Positions 29,050 through 38,730 of a DNA stretch of 64,000 nt are shown here, piece after piece. Each line of letters begins with the position of its first letter. Position 1 is the first letter of the stretch. This DNA is from an uncultured Nesterenkonia sp. GTDB lineage: Bacteria > Actinomycetota > Actinomycetes > Actinomycetales > Micrococcaceae. The notes below the pieces were generated by a model, which was not told the DNA's origin, searched no databases, and saw nothing but the letters and a program-made list of their open reading frames with translations. The stretch covers positions 248,001 through 312,000 of the forward strand of contig CANLUC010000001.1 of the NCBI GenBank assembly GCA_947494195.1. Reading direction: 5' to 3'. The translations under genes and the position numbers were made by a program.

Positions 29050-30399
29050 TCAGCCGGTCAGGTCTGCAGCGGTGATCCGGTCGAAGACCAGCTCAGGGGT
29101 CTCGTGCAGGCCACCCTCGGTATCGACGTCCACGGAACCCTCCAGTGCCTGCTCGGCGCGGGCGATCCGGTGCTCGTCGTCGGTGAGCAGGGTGAACAGC
29201 GGCTGACCGGCCGCGACGGCGTCACCCGGCTTGGCGTGCATGCGCACCCCGGCACCGGCCTGCACCGAATCCTGCTTGCGTGCGCGGCCCGCCCCGAGCC
29301 TCCAGGCGGCCAGGCCCACAGCCATCGCGTCCAGGCGCGTCATCGTTCCGGAGACGCCCGCAGTGATCGTGTGGCTGTGCTTCGCCTGAGGCAGCGCCGC
29401 GTGCGGGTCTCCGCTCTGGGCGGAGATCATGGCGCGCCAAGAGTCCATCGCCCGGCCGTTGCGCAGATTCTCGGCGGGGTCCACTCCGCTGATGCCCACC
29501 GCCTCGAGCATCTCCTTGGCCAGCGCCACGGTGAGCTCGACGACGTCGGCCGGGCCGCCTCCGGAGAGCACCTCCACGGATTCCTCCACCTCGATGGCAT
29601 TGCCGGCGGTGAGTCCCAGCGGGCTGTCCATATCGGTGAGCAGCGCCGTGGTCTTGACCCCGGCGTCGGTGCCCAGCGCGACCATGGTGCGGGCAAGCTC
29701 TCTCGCATCGGAGCGGGACTTCATGAACGCCCCGGCGCCCGCCTTGACGTCGAGCACCAGCGCATCGGTGCCCTCGGCGATCTTCTTGGACATGATCGAG
29801 GAGGCGATCAGCGGAATGGCCTCCACCGTGCCGGTGACATCGCGCAGCGCATAGAGCTTCTTGTCCGCCGGGGCCAGCCCGGGTCCGGCTGCGCAGATCA
29901 CGGCGTTGACCTCGTCGAGCTGGCGCAGCAGCTCGGAGTTGCTCAGATCGGCCTGCCAGCCGGGGATCGCTTCGAGCTTGTCCAGCGTGCCGCCGGTGTG
30001 GCCCAGGCCGCGGCCGGAGAGCTGCGGGACGGGGACCCCGTAGCTGGCCACCAGCGGTGCCAGCGGGAGCGTGATCTTGTCCCCCACGCCGCCGGTGGAG
30101 TGCTTGTCGGCGGTGAGCCGGCGCGCGCCGTCGGGGCCGCGCAGCGAGGAGAAGTCCATCCGCTCGCCGGAGGCGATCATCGCGGCGGTCCAGTGGCCGA
30201 TCTCCTCGCGGTTCATCCCGTTGAGCAGGATCGCCATGGCGAGCGCGGACATCTGTTCGTCACCGACGTAGCCGTCGGTGTAGGCCGCGATCATCCATTC
30301 GATCTGCGGCTGGGAGAGGTGTCCGTGGTCTCGCTTGAGGCGGATCAGCTCTACGGCGTCGTGGGCGGAGCGGTCATAGCTCAGGCCGGCGGGGCTCAT
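29050..30399 (-). CDS. deoA: Thymidine phosphorylase
   Basis: DKHSTGGVGDKITLPLAPLVASYGVPVPQLSGRGLGHTGGTLDKLEAIPG. Confidence 0.95.
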   Translation of the reverse strand: MSPAGLSYDRSAHDAVELIRLKRDHGHLSQPQIEWMIAAYTDGYVGDEQMSALAMAILLNGMNREEIGHWTAAMIASGERMDFSSLRGPDGARRLTADKHSTGGVGDKITLPLAPLVASYGVPVPQLSGRGLGHTGGTLDKLEAIPGWQADLSNSELLRQLDEVNAVICAAGPGLAPADKKLYALRDVTGTVEAIPLIASSIMSKKIAEGTDALVLDVKAGAGAFMKSRSDARELARTMVALGTDAGVKTTALLTDMDSPLGLTAGNAIEVEESVEVLSGGGPADVVELTVALAKEMLEAVGISGVDPAENLRNGRAMDSWRAMISAQSGDPHAALPQAKHSHTITAGVSGTMTRLDAMAVGLAAWRLGAGRARKQDSVQAGAGVRMHAKPGDAVAAGQPLFTLLTDDEHRIARAEQALEGSVDVDTEGGLHETPELVFDRITAADLTG

Positions 30400-30869
30400 G
30401 TCGCCTCCCCAGAGGTCGCCTCAAGGTCACGTGGACCGAAGGATTGAGGCAGCAGGGCCTCCAGCGTGGTGGGGCCCTGGGCGGTGCGCACATGCATGGT
30501 GGGCGCGGAGAATTCGTGGAGCAGCTGCCGGCAGCGGCCGCAGGGAGTGATGTATTCGCCTTCGCGGTTGACACAGGTGAAGGCGACGATCCTGCCGCCG
30601 CCGTTCATCTGCAGCGCACCGATCATGGTGCACTCGGCGCAGAGCCCCAACCCGTAGGAGGCGTTCTCCACGTTGCATCCGGAGATGATGGAGCCATCCT
30701 CGAGCAGCGCGGCGGCCCCCACCGGGTAGTTCGAGTAGGGGGCGTAGGCGTGCGTCATCGCGATCCTGGCCTGGGTGGTGAGCCGATCCCAGTCGGCGTC
30801 GTGGTCCGGGGCGGGGATCCGCGCGATGCGTCCGGTCAGAAAGTCATCGTCCTCAGTCATAGGGGCCAT
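30396..30869 (-). CDS. cdd: Cytidine deaminase
   Basis: APYSNYPVGAAALLEDGSIISGCNVENASYGLGLCAECTMI...PCGRCRQLL; ATGA overlap with deoA. Confidence 0.93.
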   Translation of the reverse strand: MAPMTEDDDFLTGRIARIPAPDHDADWDRLTTQARIAMTHAYAPYSNYPVGAAALLEDGSIISGCNVENASYGLGLCAECTMIGALQMNGGGRIVAFTCVNREGEYITPCGRCRQLLHEFSAPTMHVRTAQGPTTLEALLPQSFGPRDLEATSGEAT

Positions 30870-30961
30870 CCTACGAGGCCAGGCACACCGCCGTGTTCAG
30901 GCGCGGCGAAGGTCGCTCCGGGCGCGGCTCCAGCCGACTTCAGCCGCAGCGCCAGCCAGCT

Positions 30962-32221
30962 TCAGGCGCGGCGCAGCTCGCTGATCGCGCTCAGCGCGGT
31001 GGTCACCATGATCTTGGTGCCGTAGCCGATCGCGCGCTCGTCCGGGACATAGTCCCCCCGATGCAGATCGAACTCGGGCCCGCCGGGAGTGTTCGTGCCC
31101 AGCCGGAACATCGCCCCGGGCAGCTCCTGGGTCATCCACGCGAAGTCCTCGCCGCCCATGGACTGCGGCGCGAGCTCGAGGCCCTCGGAACCGAGCACCT
31201 CACGTCCGGCGTTCTCCAGCAGGGTGGTCTCGCGCTCGTTGTTGATCACCGGGGGCACGCCACGGATATGCTCCAGCTCCACCTCGACTCCGTAGGGCGC
31301 GGCGACCTGTTCCACGATCTCGTCGAGCAGCTTGCCGGCGTCGCGCCAGGCGTCGGCGTCGAGGATCCGCATGGTGCCGACCAGGGTGCCGCTGGCGGGG
31401 ATCGCGTTGTGCGCGCTGCCGGCCTCGATCTGTCCCCAGACCAGCGAGACCGCCGAACGGACGTCCACCCGGCGGGAGAGCACCGCAGGCACGGTGGAGG
31501 CGATGTGGGCCAGCGCAGAGACCATGTCCTCGGTCAGGTGCGGACGGGAGGTGTGGCCCCCGCGTCCGGTCACATTGATGCGCACGACGTCGGCTGCGGA
31601 GGTGATCGCGCCGATGCGGGTGCCGATCCTGCCCACCTCGATCCGGGGGTCGCAGTGCAGGGCGAAGATCCGCGGCAGCGGGGTGAGGACGTCCTGGCGG
31701 ACCATCTCCAGGGCTCCGCCGGGCATGGTCTCCTCGGCGGGCTGGAAGATGACCCGCACCTTCGCGCCGAGGCCGTCCGGGTCGCCGTCGTCGATCCGGT
31801 CCTGGTGCAGCTGCTGCAGGCTCAGCGCGACGCCGAGCGCCACGGTGGTGTGGATGTCGTGTCCGCAGGCATGGGTCACGCCCGGGTGGGTGGAGGCGAA
31901 GTCCAGCTCGGTGAGCTCCTCCACCGGAAGCGCGTCGATGTCCCCGCGGAAGCCTGCGGCGAAGTCACCGACGCCGATGTCCACGTAGAGTCCGGTGGTC
32001 TCGGGCATGAGCTGCGGGTCAAGTCCGACGGAACGCAGATGTGCTGCAAGCTTCTCTGTGGTGCGCTCCTCCTTCCAGGAGAGCTCCGGGTGGGCGTGCA
32101 GGTCCCGGCGCACGGAGATCAGCTCCGGCTCCAACGCGTCGACGAGCTCTGCGGCGGAGGCGTGCGCGGCCTTGAGCATCACGGTGCGGCGCGCCGGTTC
32201 AGAGGACATCGGATTCTCCAT
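30962..32221 (-). CDS. M20 family metal-dependent amidohydrolase/peptidase
   Basis: RRDLHAHPELSWKE, ACGHDIHTTVALG, VIFQPAEETMPGGA. Confidence 0.9.
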   Translation of the reverse strand: MENPMSSEPARRTVMLKAAHASAAELVDALEPELISVRRDLHAHPELSWKEERTTEKLAAHLRSVGLDPQLMPETTGLYVDIGVGDFAAGFRGDIDALPVEELTELDFASTHPGVTHACGHDIHTTVALGVALSLQQLHQDRIDDGDPDGLGAKVRVIFQPAEETMPGGALEMVRQDVLTPLPRIFALHCDPRIEVGRIGTRIGAITSAADVVRINVTGRGGHTSRPHLTEDMVSALAHIASTVPAVLSRRVDVRSAVSLVWGQIEAGSAHNAIPASGTLVGTMRILDADAWRDAGKLLDEIVEQVAAPYGVEVELEHIRGVPPVINNERETTLLENAGREVLGSEGLELAPQSMGGEDFAWMTQELPGAMFRLGTNTPGGPEFDLHRGDYVPDERAIGYGTKIMVTTALSAISELRRA

Positions 32222-33329
32222 GCGCCTTGAGCGCCTCCACTGCCTGTTTCACCGATTGCGCATGATCGGTGGTGGTGACCAGCAGCGCATCCGGAGTGTC
32301 GACCACGACGATGTTCTCCACACCGATCAGCGCGACCACCCGCTGGGTGTCCGAGACGACGACGCCGGAGGACTGGTCCGAGTAGACGCGGGCCTTCTCG
32401 CCCAGCACCGTCATGGATTCCTGCTCACGAGCGGGGTTGAGCCGGGCGATCGCCGCGAAGTCTCCGACGTCGTCCCAGGTGAAGGTGCCCGGGATCATCG
32501 CCACATCCCCTGCGGCGGCGGCCGGCTCTGCGACCGCGTAATCGATGGCGATCTTGGGCAGCTGGGGCCAGACCCGGGCGGTGACCTCGGCTTGGCGCTC
32601 GGTGCCCCAGGCGGCGGCGATCTCGGTCAGACCGGCGTAGAGCTCGGGCTCGGCGCGGGAGAGGTGCTCCAGCAGCAGCGCCACCGGAGCGACGAACATC
32701 CCGGCGTTCCACAGGTAGTCTCCCGATGCCGCGTACTGCTCCGCGAGCTCCTCGCTGGGCTTCTCCACGAACTCCACGACCTCGTGGGCGTGCGGAGCCT
32801 CCGGGATCGGCGCTCCGTCGATCCGCAGCACCGGGCCGCGGCGGATGTAGCCGAAACCGGTGGAGGGATGGGTGGGAGTGATCCCGATGGTGACGATCTT
32901 CCCGGTGGAGGCGGTGGCCACGGCCTCCCGCACCGCCTCCTGGAACACCTCCACGGGGGCAATCACCTGGTCCGCGGCGAAGGAGCCCATGATGGTCTCC
33001 GGGTCGCGACGGTGCAGGATCGCGGCGGCCAGGCCGATGGCCGCGCCGGAGTCCTTTGGCTCGGATTCGAGCACCAGGTCCTCGGTGTCCAGCTCGGGGA
33101 TCTGCTCGCGCACAGCCTGCCGGTGCGATTCGCCAGTGACCACCATCACGCGCTTGCCGGTCAGCGGAGCCAGCCGCTCGTAGGTTCCACGGATCAAGGT
33201 GGTCCCGGCCCCGGTGAGGTCATGGAGGAACTTGGGCGCACTCGCGCGGGAGAGCGGCCAGAGCCGGGTCCCCACACCGCCTGCGGGGATCACGGTATAG
33301 AACTTGTCCAAAGCTGCCTGTGAAGTCAC
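32199..33329 (-). CDS. manC: Mannose-1-phosphate guanylyltransferase
   Basis: VIPAGGVGTRLWPLSRASAPKFLHDL; VEFVEKPS. Confidence 0.88.
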   Translation of the reverse strand: MTSQAALDKFYTVIPAGGVGTRLWPLSRASAPKFLHDLTGAGTTLIRGTYERLAPLTGKRVMVVTGESHRQAVREQIPELDTEDLVLESEPKDSGAAIGLAAAILHRRDPETIMGSFAADQVIAPVEVFQEAVREAVATASTGKIVTIGITPTHPSTGFGYIRRGPVLRIDGAPIPEAPHAHEVVEFVEKPSEELAEQYAASGDYLWNAGMFVAPVALLLEHLSRAEPELYAGLTEIAAAWGTERQAEVTARVWPQLPKIAIDYAVAEPAAAAGDVAMIPGTFTWDDVGDFAAIARLNPAREQESMTVLGEKARVYSDQSSGVVVSDTQRVVALIGVENIVVVDTPDALLVTTTDHAQSVKQAVEALKAHGESDVL

Positions 33330-33678
33330 CTCACCAGGGTAGACCCATACGCTGAGCGGTCCGGTCAGCCGCGCAGCGGGTCCCCGATCCCGATGTGCAG
33401 GAATTGCGTCACAACATTGCGGATTTTCTACATGCCGTAGAACTCAAATCCTCGCGCCGTGATTTCGGCAGAGCCCCGACCACGCGCGCCTGGAAGGATG
33501 CGCAACAAAGCCTGCCCGCGAGCGTGATGAGCCGCGTCGTCGGTCGCGGTGCTCTACTCTGGTACATGACATAGGACTCGCCTCGGCGTCACGGATTCCG
33601 CACCGCCGCAGCGAAAAAAACACGCAGACAACTGCGCCGCGCGGAATGCCATGCAAGGACGCAGGGAGGTAATGACAG

Positions 33679-34065
33679 GTGACGCAGACTAAGGGGACCC
33701 TCTACAAGGGCCGGGAGGGCATGTGGTCCTGGGTGGGACACCGGATCACAGGTGTCGGGATCTTCTTCTTCCTCCTGGTGCACGTACTCGACACCTCGCT
33801 GGTGAGAGTCTCACCCGAGGCGTATGACGCGGTGATCGGCGCGTATAAGAACCCGATCATGATCATGGGCGAGATCGGCCTGGTCGGCGCGATCGTCTTC
33901 CACGCATTCAACGGTCTGCGGATCATCCTGGTGGACTTCTGGTCCAAGGGCACCCGCTACCACAAGCAGATGCTCTGGGCCGTGATGGGCCTCTGGGTGA
34001 TCGTGATGATCGGTTTCACCGCGCGCCACGTGATGCTGTTCCTTGACGGCTGGGGAGGGTTCTGA
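33679..34065 (+). CDS. sdhC: Succinate dehydrogenase cytochrome b subunit
   Basis: WSWVGHRITGVGIFFFLLVHVLDTSLVRVSPEAYD; FHAFNGLRIILVDF; GTG start with aggaggt-like RBS. Confidence 0.92.
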   Translation: MTQTKGTLYKGREGMWSWVGHRITGVGIFFFLLVHVLDTSLVRVSPEAYDAVIGAYKNPIMIMGEIGLVGAIVFHAFNGLRIILVDFWSKGTRYHKQMLWAVMGLWVIVMIGFTARHVMLFLDGWGGF

Positions 34066-34067
34066 AC

Positions 34068-34571
34068 ATGACGACCACTGATTCCGTGGCACTGCCCACA
34101 CAGGGCATCGAGGCCCCGCGCTCCAAGCGGATCGACCCCAAGTATCTGCGCCGCTCGTCCAGCTCCTCGAGCAGCTTCGAGATGGCCGGCTGGGTCTTCA
34201 TGCGCGTCTCCGGGGCCGCACTGGTGGTGCTGATCTTCGTGCACCTCTTCGTCAACCTCATGGTCGGCGAGGGGATCCACGGAGTGGACTTCGGCTTCGT
34301 CGCCGGCAAGTGGGCTAACCCCGTCTGGCAGTTCTGGGACCTGACCATGCTCTGGCTGGCCATGCTCCATGGCGGCAACGGCATGCGCACGATCATCAAC
34401 GACTATGCGGAGAAGGACTCCACACGGGTGTGGCTCAAGTCCATCCTGACCCTCTCCGTGGCCGTCATCATCGTGCTGGGCACCCTGGTGATCTTCACCT
34501 TCGAGCCCTGCATGGTCGACAACACCGGCCAGCTGCTCGACTCCGCACCCGCCTTCTGCCAGAACGTCTGA
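34068..34571 (+). CDS. sdhD: Succinate dehydrogenase membrane anchor subunit
   Basis: Operon position between sdhC and sdhA; RVSGAALVVLIFVHLFVNL, MLHGGNGMRTIINDY. Confidence 0.9.
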   Translation: MTTTDSVALPTQGIEAPRSKRIDPKYLRRSSSSSSSFEMAGWVFMRVSGAALVVLIFVHLFVNLMVGEGIHGVDFGFVAGKWANPVWQFWDLTMLWLAMLHGGNGMRTIINDYAEKDSTRVWLKSILTLSVAVIIVLGTLVIFTFEPCMVDNTGQLLDSAPAFCQNV

Positions 34572-34650
34572 TCGCCACCGGGGTCACCCCGGTGCGCACC
34601 TCCGCGCGTTCTCACGCTTCCGAACACCACGAAAAGAGAGCCACAAGCTG

Positions 34651-36438
34651 ATGCAGGTTCACAAGTACGACGTCGTCATCGTCGGCGCTGGCGGCGCAGG
34701 CATGCGCGCAGCCATCGAATCCGGCCAGCGCGCCCACACTGCGGTGCTGACCAAGCTGTACCCGACCCGCTCCCACACCGGCGCCGCCCAGGGCGGCATG
34801 TGCGCCGCGCTCGCCAACGTCGAAGAGGACAACTGGGAGTGGCACACTTTTGACACCGTCAAGGGCGGTGACTACCTGGTGGACCAGGACGCCGCCGAGG
34901 TCATGGCCAAAGAAGCCATCGACGCCGTGCTGGACCTGGAGAAGATGGGCCTGCCCTTCAACCGCACCCCCGAAGGCAAGATCGACCAGCGTCGCTTCGG
35001 CGGGCACACCCGCGATCACGGCAAAGCCGCCGTGCGCCGCGCCTGCTACGCCGCTGACCGCACCGGTCACATGATTCTGCAGACGCTGTACCAGAACTGC
35101 GTGAAGCACAACGTCGAGTTCTACAACGAGTACTACGTGCTGGATCTGCTCACCGTGGAGGAGGAGGTCACCCGCGAGGACGGCTCCACCTACATGCAGA
35201 AGAAGACTGCAGGCGTCGTGTCCTATGACCTGGCCAACGGTGAGATCCACGTCTTCCAGGCCAAGTCCGTGGTCTTCGCCACCGGCGGTCTGGGCAAGAT
35301 CTTCAAGACCACCTCCAATGCCCACACGCTGACCGCTGACGGCATGGCCCTGGCCTACCGCGCGGGCATCCCGCTGGAGGACATGGAGTTCGTGCAGTTC
35401 CACCCGACCGGTCTGGCCGGGCTGGGAATCCTGCTCTCCGAGGCGGCCCGCGGCGAGGGCGCGATCCTGCGCAACTCCGAGGGTGAGCGCTTCATGGAGC
35501 GCTACGCCCCCACGATCAAGGACCTCGCCCCACGTGACATCGTCGCGCGATCCATGGCGAACGAGGTGCGTGAGGGACGCGGCGCGGGTCCGAACAAGGA
35601 CTACGTGCTGCTGGACCTGACGCACCTGGAGCCCGCGCACATCGACGCAAAGCTTCCGGACATCACCGAGTTCGCCCGCACCTACCTCGGCGTCGAGCCC
35701 TACACCGAGCCGGTGCCGGTCTTCCCGACCTGCCACTACGCGATGGGCGGCGTGCCGACCAACGTGAAGTCCGAGGTCCTGCAGGACAACGACACCGTGG
35801 TCCCGGGTCTCTTCGCCGCCGGTGAGGTCGCCTGCGTCTCCGTGCACGGCTCCAACCGCCTGGGCACCAACTCGCTGCTGGACATCAACGTGTTCGGCAA
35901 GCGCGCCGGCCTTGCCGCCGCGGAGTACGCCGCCACCGCTGAGTTCGTCGACATCCCGGAGAACCCCACCGAGTTCACCGAGAACCAGCTCAACGCGATG
36001 CGTGCCTCCACCGGCGGAGAGCGCACGGCGACCCTGCGCACCGAGCTGCAGGAGACCATGGACGCGAACATGCAGGTGTTCCGCTCCGAGGAGACCATCA
36101 AGGAAGCCCTCGCGGTCATCGCGGATCTGCGCAAGCGCTATAAGAACGTGCAGATCCAGGACAAGGGCAAGCGGTTCAACCTGGACCTGCTCGAAGCCGT
36201 GGAGCTCGGCTTCCTGCTGGACATGGCCGAGGTCATGACCGTGGCGGCCCTGCACCGCAAGGAGTCCCGCGGCGGTCACTACCGCGAGGACTTCCCGGAC
36301 CGTGATGACGAGAACTTCATGCTGCACTCGATGATGTACCTCGACCCCGAGTCCTCGACCGATGGCACCAACGGCATCCGTGCCGACACCAAGCCGGTCG
36401 TCTTCACCCGTTACGAGCCGATGGAGCGTAAGTACTGA
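34651..36438 (+). CDS. sdhA: Succinate dehydrogenase flavoprotein subunit
   Basis: DVVIVGAGGAGMRAAIE, SHTGAAQGGMCAAL, HGSNRLGTNSLLDINVFGKRAG. Confidence 0.97.
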   Translation: MQVHKYDVVIVGAGGAGMRAAIESGQRAHTAVLTKLYPTRSHTGAAQGGMCAALANVEEDNWEWHTFDTVKGGDYLVDQDAAEVMAKEAIDAVLDLEKMGLPFNRTPEGKIDQRRFGGHTRDHGKAAVRRACYAADRTGHMILQTLYQNCVKHNVEFYNEYYVLDLLTVEEEVTREDGSTYMQKKTAGVVSYDLANGEIHVFQAKSVVFATGGLGKIFKTTSNAHTLTADGMALAYRAGIPLEDMEFVQFHPTGLAGLGILLSEAARGEGAILRNSEGERFMERYAPTIKDLAPRDIVARSMANEVREGRGAGPNKDYVLLDLTHLEPAHIDAKLPDITEFARTYLGVEPYTEPVPVFPTCHYAMGGVPTNVKSEVLQDNDTVVPGLFAAGEVACVSVHGSNRLGTNSLLDINVFGKRAGLAAAEYAATAEFVDIPENPTEFTENQLNAMRASTGGERTATLRTELQETMDANMQVFRSEETIKEALAVIADLRKRYKNVQIQDKGKRFNLDLLEAVELGFLLDMAEVMTVAALHRKESRGGHYREDFPDRDDENFMLHSMMYLDPESSTDGTNGIRADTKPVVFTRYEPMERKY

Positions 36439-37226
36439 TGAGCACTCCCACCAAAGAAGCCGCCGAGCCCGCTTCCAAGATCGACATGAAGGAGAGCGGA
36501 GGCGGAGGCGAGGTCCCGAGCTTCGAGATCACTCTCCAGGTGCGCCGCTACGACCCGGAGTTCTCCGATGAGGCTCGCTGGGACGAATGGAAGCTCACCA
36601 TGTATGGCACCGACCGCGTGCTGGACGCCCTGCACAAGGTCAAGTGGAACATCGACGGCTCGCTGACGTTCCGTCGCTCCTGCGCCCACGGCGTCTGTGG
36701 CTCCGATGCCATGCGCATCAATGGTCGCAATCGCCTGGCCTGCAAGGTGCTGCTCAAGGACCTGGACACCTCCAAGCCGATCATGGTCGAGCCGATCAAG
36801 GGTCTGCCGGTGGAGAAGGACCTGATCGTGGACATGGAGCCCTTCTTCCAGTCCTACCGCGAGATCATGCCCTTCATGGTCAACAACTCCCCCGCACCGA
36901 CCGCCGAGCGTCTGCAGTCCCCCGAGGACCGTGAGCGCTTCGACGACACCACCAAGTGCATCCTCTGCGCCGCCTGCACCTCCTCCTGCCCGGTCTTCTG
37001 GACCGATGGGCAGTACTTCGGCCCGGCGGCGATCGTCAACGCGCACCGTTTCATCTTCGATTCCCGCGACGACGCCGGCGACATGCGCCTGGAGGTCCTC
37101 AACGACAAAGAGGGCGTGTGGCGCTGCCGCACCACCTTCAACTGCACCGATGCCTGCCCGCGCGGCATCGAGGTCACCAAGGCCATCCAAGAGGTCAAGC
37201 GAGCGGTGCTGAGCCGCAGCATGTAG
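36438..37226 (+). CDS. sdhB: Succinate dehydrogenase iron-sulfur subunit
   Basis: SCAHGVCGSDAMRINGRNRLAC, CILCAACTSSCPVFW, CTDACPRGIEVTKAIQEVKRA. Confidence 0.96.
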   Translation: MSTPTKEAAEPASKIDMKESGGGGEVPSFEITLQVRRYDPEFSDEARWDEWKLTMYGTDRVLDALHKVKWNIDGSLTFRRSCAHGVCGSDAMRINGRNRLACKVLLKDLDTSKPIMVEPIKGLPVEKDLIVDMEPFFQSYREIMPFMVNNSPAPTAERLQSPEDRERFDDTTKCILCAACTSSCPVFWTDGQYFGPAAIVNAHRFIFDSRDDAGDMRLEVLNDKEGVWRCRTTFNCTDACPRGIEVTKAIQEVKRAVLSRSM

Positions 37227-37247
37227 TCCCGCCCTCCTCTTCGCGGA

Positions 37248-37297
37248 AAAAATCGTAGGGCTGTAGCTTGTCGTAGAGCTATAGCCCTACGATTTTT
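37248..37297. terminator. Bidirectional terminator / palindromic element (copy A)
   Basis: AAAAATCGTAGGGCTGTAGCT / AGCTATAGCCCTACGATTTTT, 21-bp stem with one GT pair. Confidence 0.85.
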
Positions 37298-38502
37298 CAT
37301 TTCTCGAACGATTTTTTCAGCGGCTGGTTCGTGGCGGCCGGGACACCGGCGGCGTGCAGTCGGGCCTGAAGCACTCCAGGCCGATGCAGATCATCCCAGG
37401 TCCAGCGCACCACGTGCAGGCCTCGAGCCCGCAGCGCATCCTCGCGGAGCTTCTCCTGCCACACCACCTCCTCGGCGCTGACGCCGCTGAGCTCACCGGC
37501 ACGGAGATACTTCACCTTCCCGTCGAACTCCCCGACGACTCCGCAGCCCGGCCAGTAGAAGTCCACGCGGGCCACGGTGCTGCCCAGCTCGAAGCTCACC
37601 TGCAGGACGGGTGGCTCGAAACCGAGCTCGTGGATCCGCACCCGGGACAGCGACTCCCCCGCCGATTCAGCCAGCGGGTCCGCGAACTGCAGTGCCTGCT
37701 CCCAGCGCGTGAGCAGCCGCTGCGAGTGGATCCATGTCCCCCACGGGCTCAGCTCCGCGCGGGTCAGCGCTACACCGGACGCCGCCCGGCCTCCCAGGAC
37801 CGCATCCAGGACGACGACGCCGGCCGCCTCCTCCATCCGGGGCACCGTGTCGGCGATGACCAGGCCCAGTTCCTCGACGAGACACTGCCGCACATCCGCT
37901 GGCCAATGATCCCGGAAGCCCATCTCCAACTGAAGGTGCGGCGCTGTGAATCCGCCGCGGACCAGGATGCGGGTCTCCGGACGCGTCATGTGCGGAGGGC
38001 GGACGTGTTCATGCAGCCGGGTCGGGATCCCGCGCAACGCGGCCACTCCAGCGGCAGGTGAGCGCGCGCCGTCGTCGTCCTGGTTCTGGTGCCGGTGCTG
38101 ATGCTGATGCTGATGCTGATGCAGGACGCTGGTCGGGTCCGCAGCTCCGGTCGTGGGCGAGGGTCGCAGCAGCCGTGTGCCGCCCTGATGGTCGGTGCGC
38201 AGCTGGACGACCTGCGGTGCGCCGAGCATGCCGATGCCGTGCAGGGCGAGCGCGGTCTCGCGGCAGAAGATCGGGGCGGTGCGGGTCAGCTGGGTGGCGG
38301 CCGTCGCGGCGAGGTGTCGCTCCCAGGGAGGTGCGTCCAACCAGTCGGAGACCGTAACGTAGACGCCCCGACGCAGGCGCAGCGCCTCCCCGGCGTTGAC
38401 CTGGTTCTTCAGCCGCAGGCCGCTGTGGCCGCCATCCGGAAGTTCCCCGGATCGGATGAGCTCGATGCGGGCCGGTCTCCCCTGCGCGGGACGCAGATCC
38501 AT
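37297..38502 (-). CDS. Orphan protein: AbiEi-like N-terminal region + PD-(D/E)XK/DUF559-like C-terminal domain
   Basis: VARVDFYWPGCGVVGEFDGKVKYL...EDALRARGLHVVRWTWDDL at C-terminus; LRLRRGVYV...FCRETALALHGIGMLG at N-terminus; His/Gln repeat linker. Confidence 0.65.
   Translation of the reverse strand: MDLRPAQGRPARIELIRSGELPDGGHSGLRLKNQVNAGEALRLRRGVYVTVSDWLDAPPWERHLAATAATQLTRTAPIFCRETALALHGIGMLGAPQVVQLRTDHQGGTRLLRPSPTTGAADPTSVLHQHQHQHQHRHQNQDDDGARSPAAGVAALRGIPTRLHEHVRPPHMTRPETRILVRGGFTAPHLQLEMGFRDHWPADVRQCLVEELGLVIADTVPRMEEAAGVVVLDAVLGGRAASGVALTRAELSPWGTWIHSQRLLTRWEQALQFADPLAESAGESLSRVRIHELGFEPPVLQVSFELGSTVARVDFYWPGCGVVGEFDGKVKYLRAGELSGVSAEEVVWQEKLREDALRARGLHVVRWTWDDLHRPGVLQARLHAAGVPAATNQPLKKSFEK
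38098..38122. repeat. (CTGATG)4 hexanucleotide repeat inside orphan gene
   Basis: Encodes HQHQHQHQ on the minus strand. Confidence 0.9.
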
Positions 38503-38646
38503 GGGCACACTCTGCGGCAGACCCCGGCAGCGCAGCTGCCACTCGTGACGTCTGGGGAAAACGCAGGGCCGGAGCGGAGCGGCCTCGCCGCGGGGGAAAA
38601 CTTGCAGAGCGGCCGCCGAGGACCCCACCCCTCACCCACCCCGCCG

Positions 38647-38713
38647 AAAAAATCGTAGAGCTGATGAGAAGTCGTAGCGCTATAGCTCTACGATTCGCTA
38701 AAGCTCTACGATA
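38647..38713. repeat. Palindromic ATCGTAG element (copy B), direct repeat of copy A
   Basis: AAAAAATCGTAGAGCTGATGAGAAGTCGTAGCGCTATAGCTCTACGATT plus a third arm AAGCTCTACGAT. Confidence 0.8.
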
Positions 38714-38730
38714 ATCGCGTCTTAGGCCGC

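Noticed and set aside
34612-36327. 571-aa minus-strand ORF opposite sdhA
   Set aside because: Shadow ORF; sdhA is unambiguous
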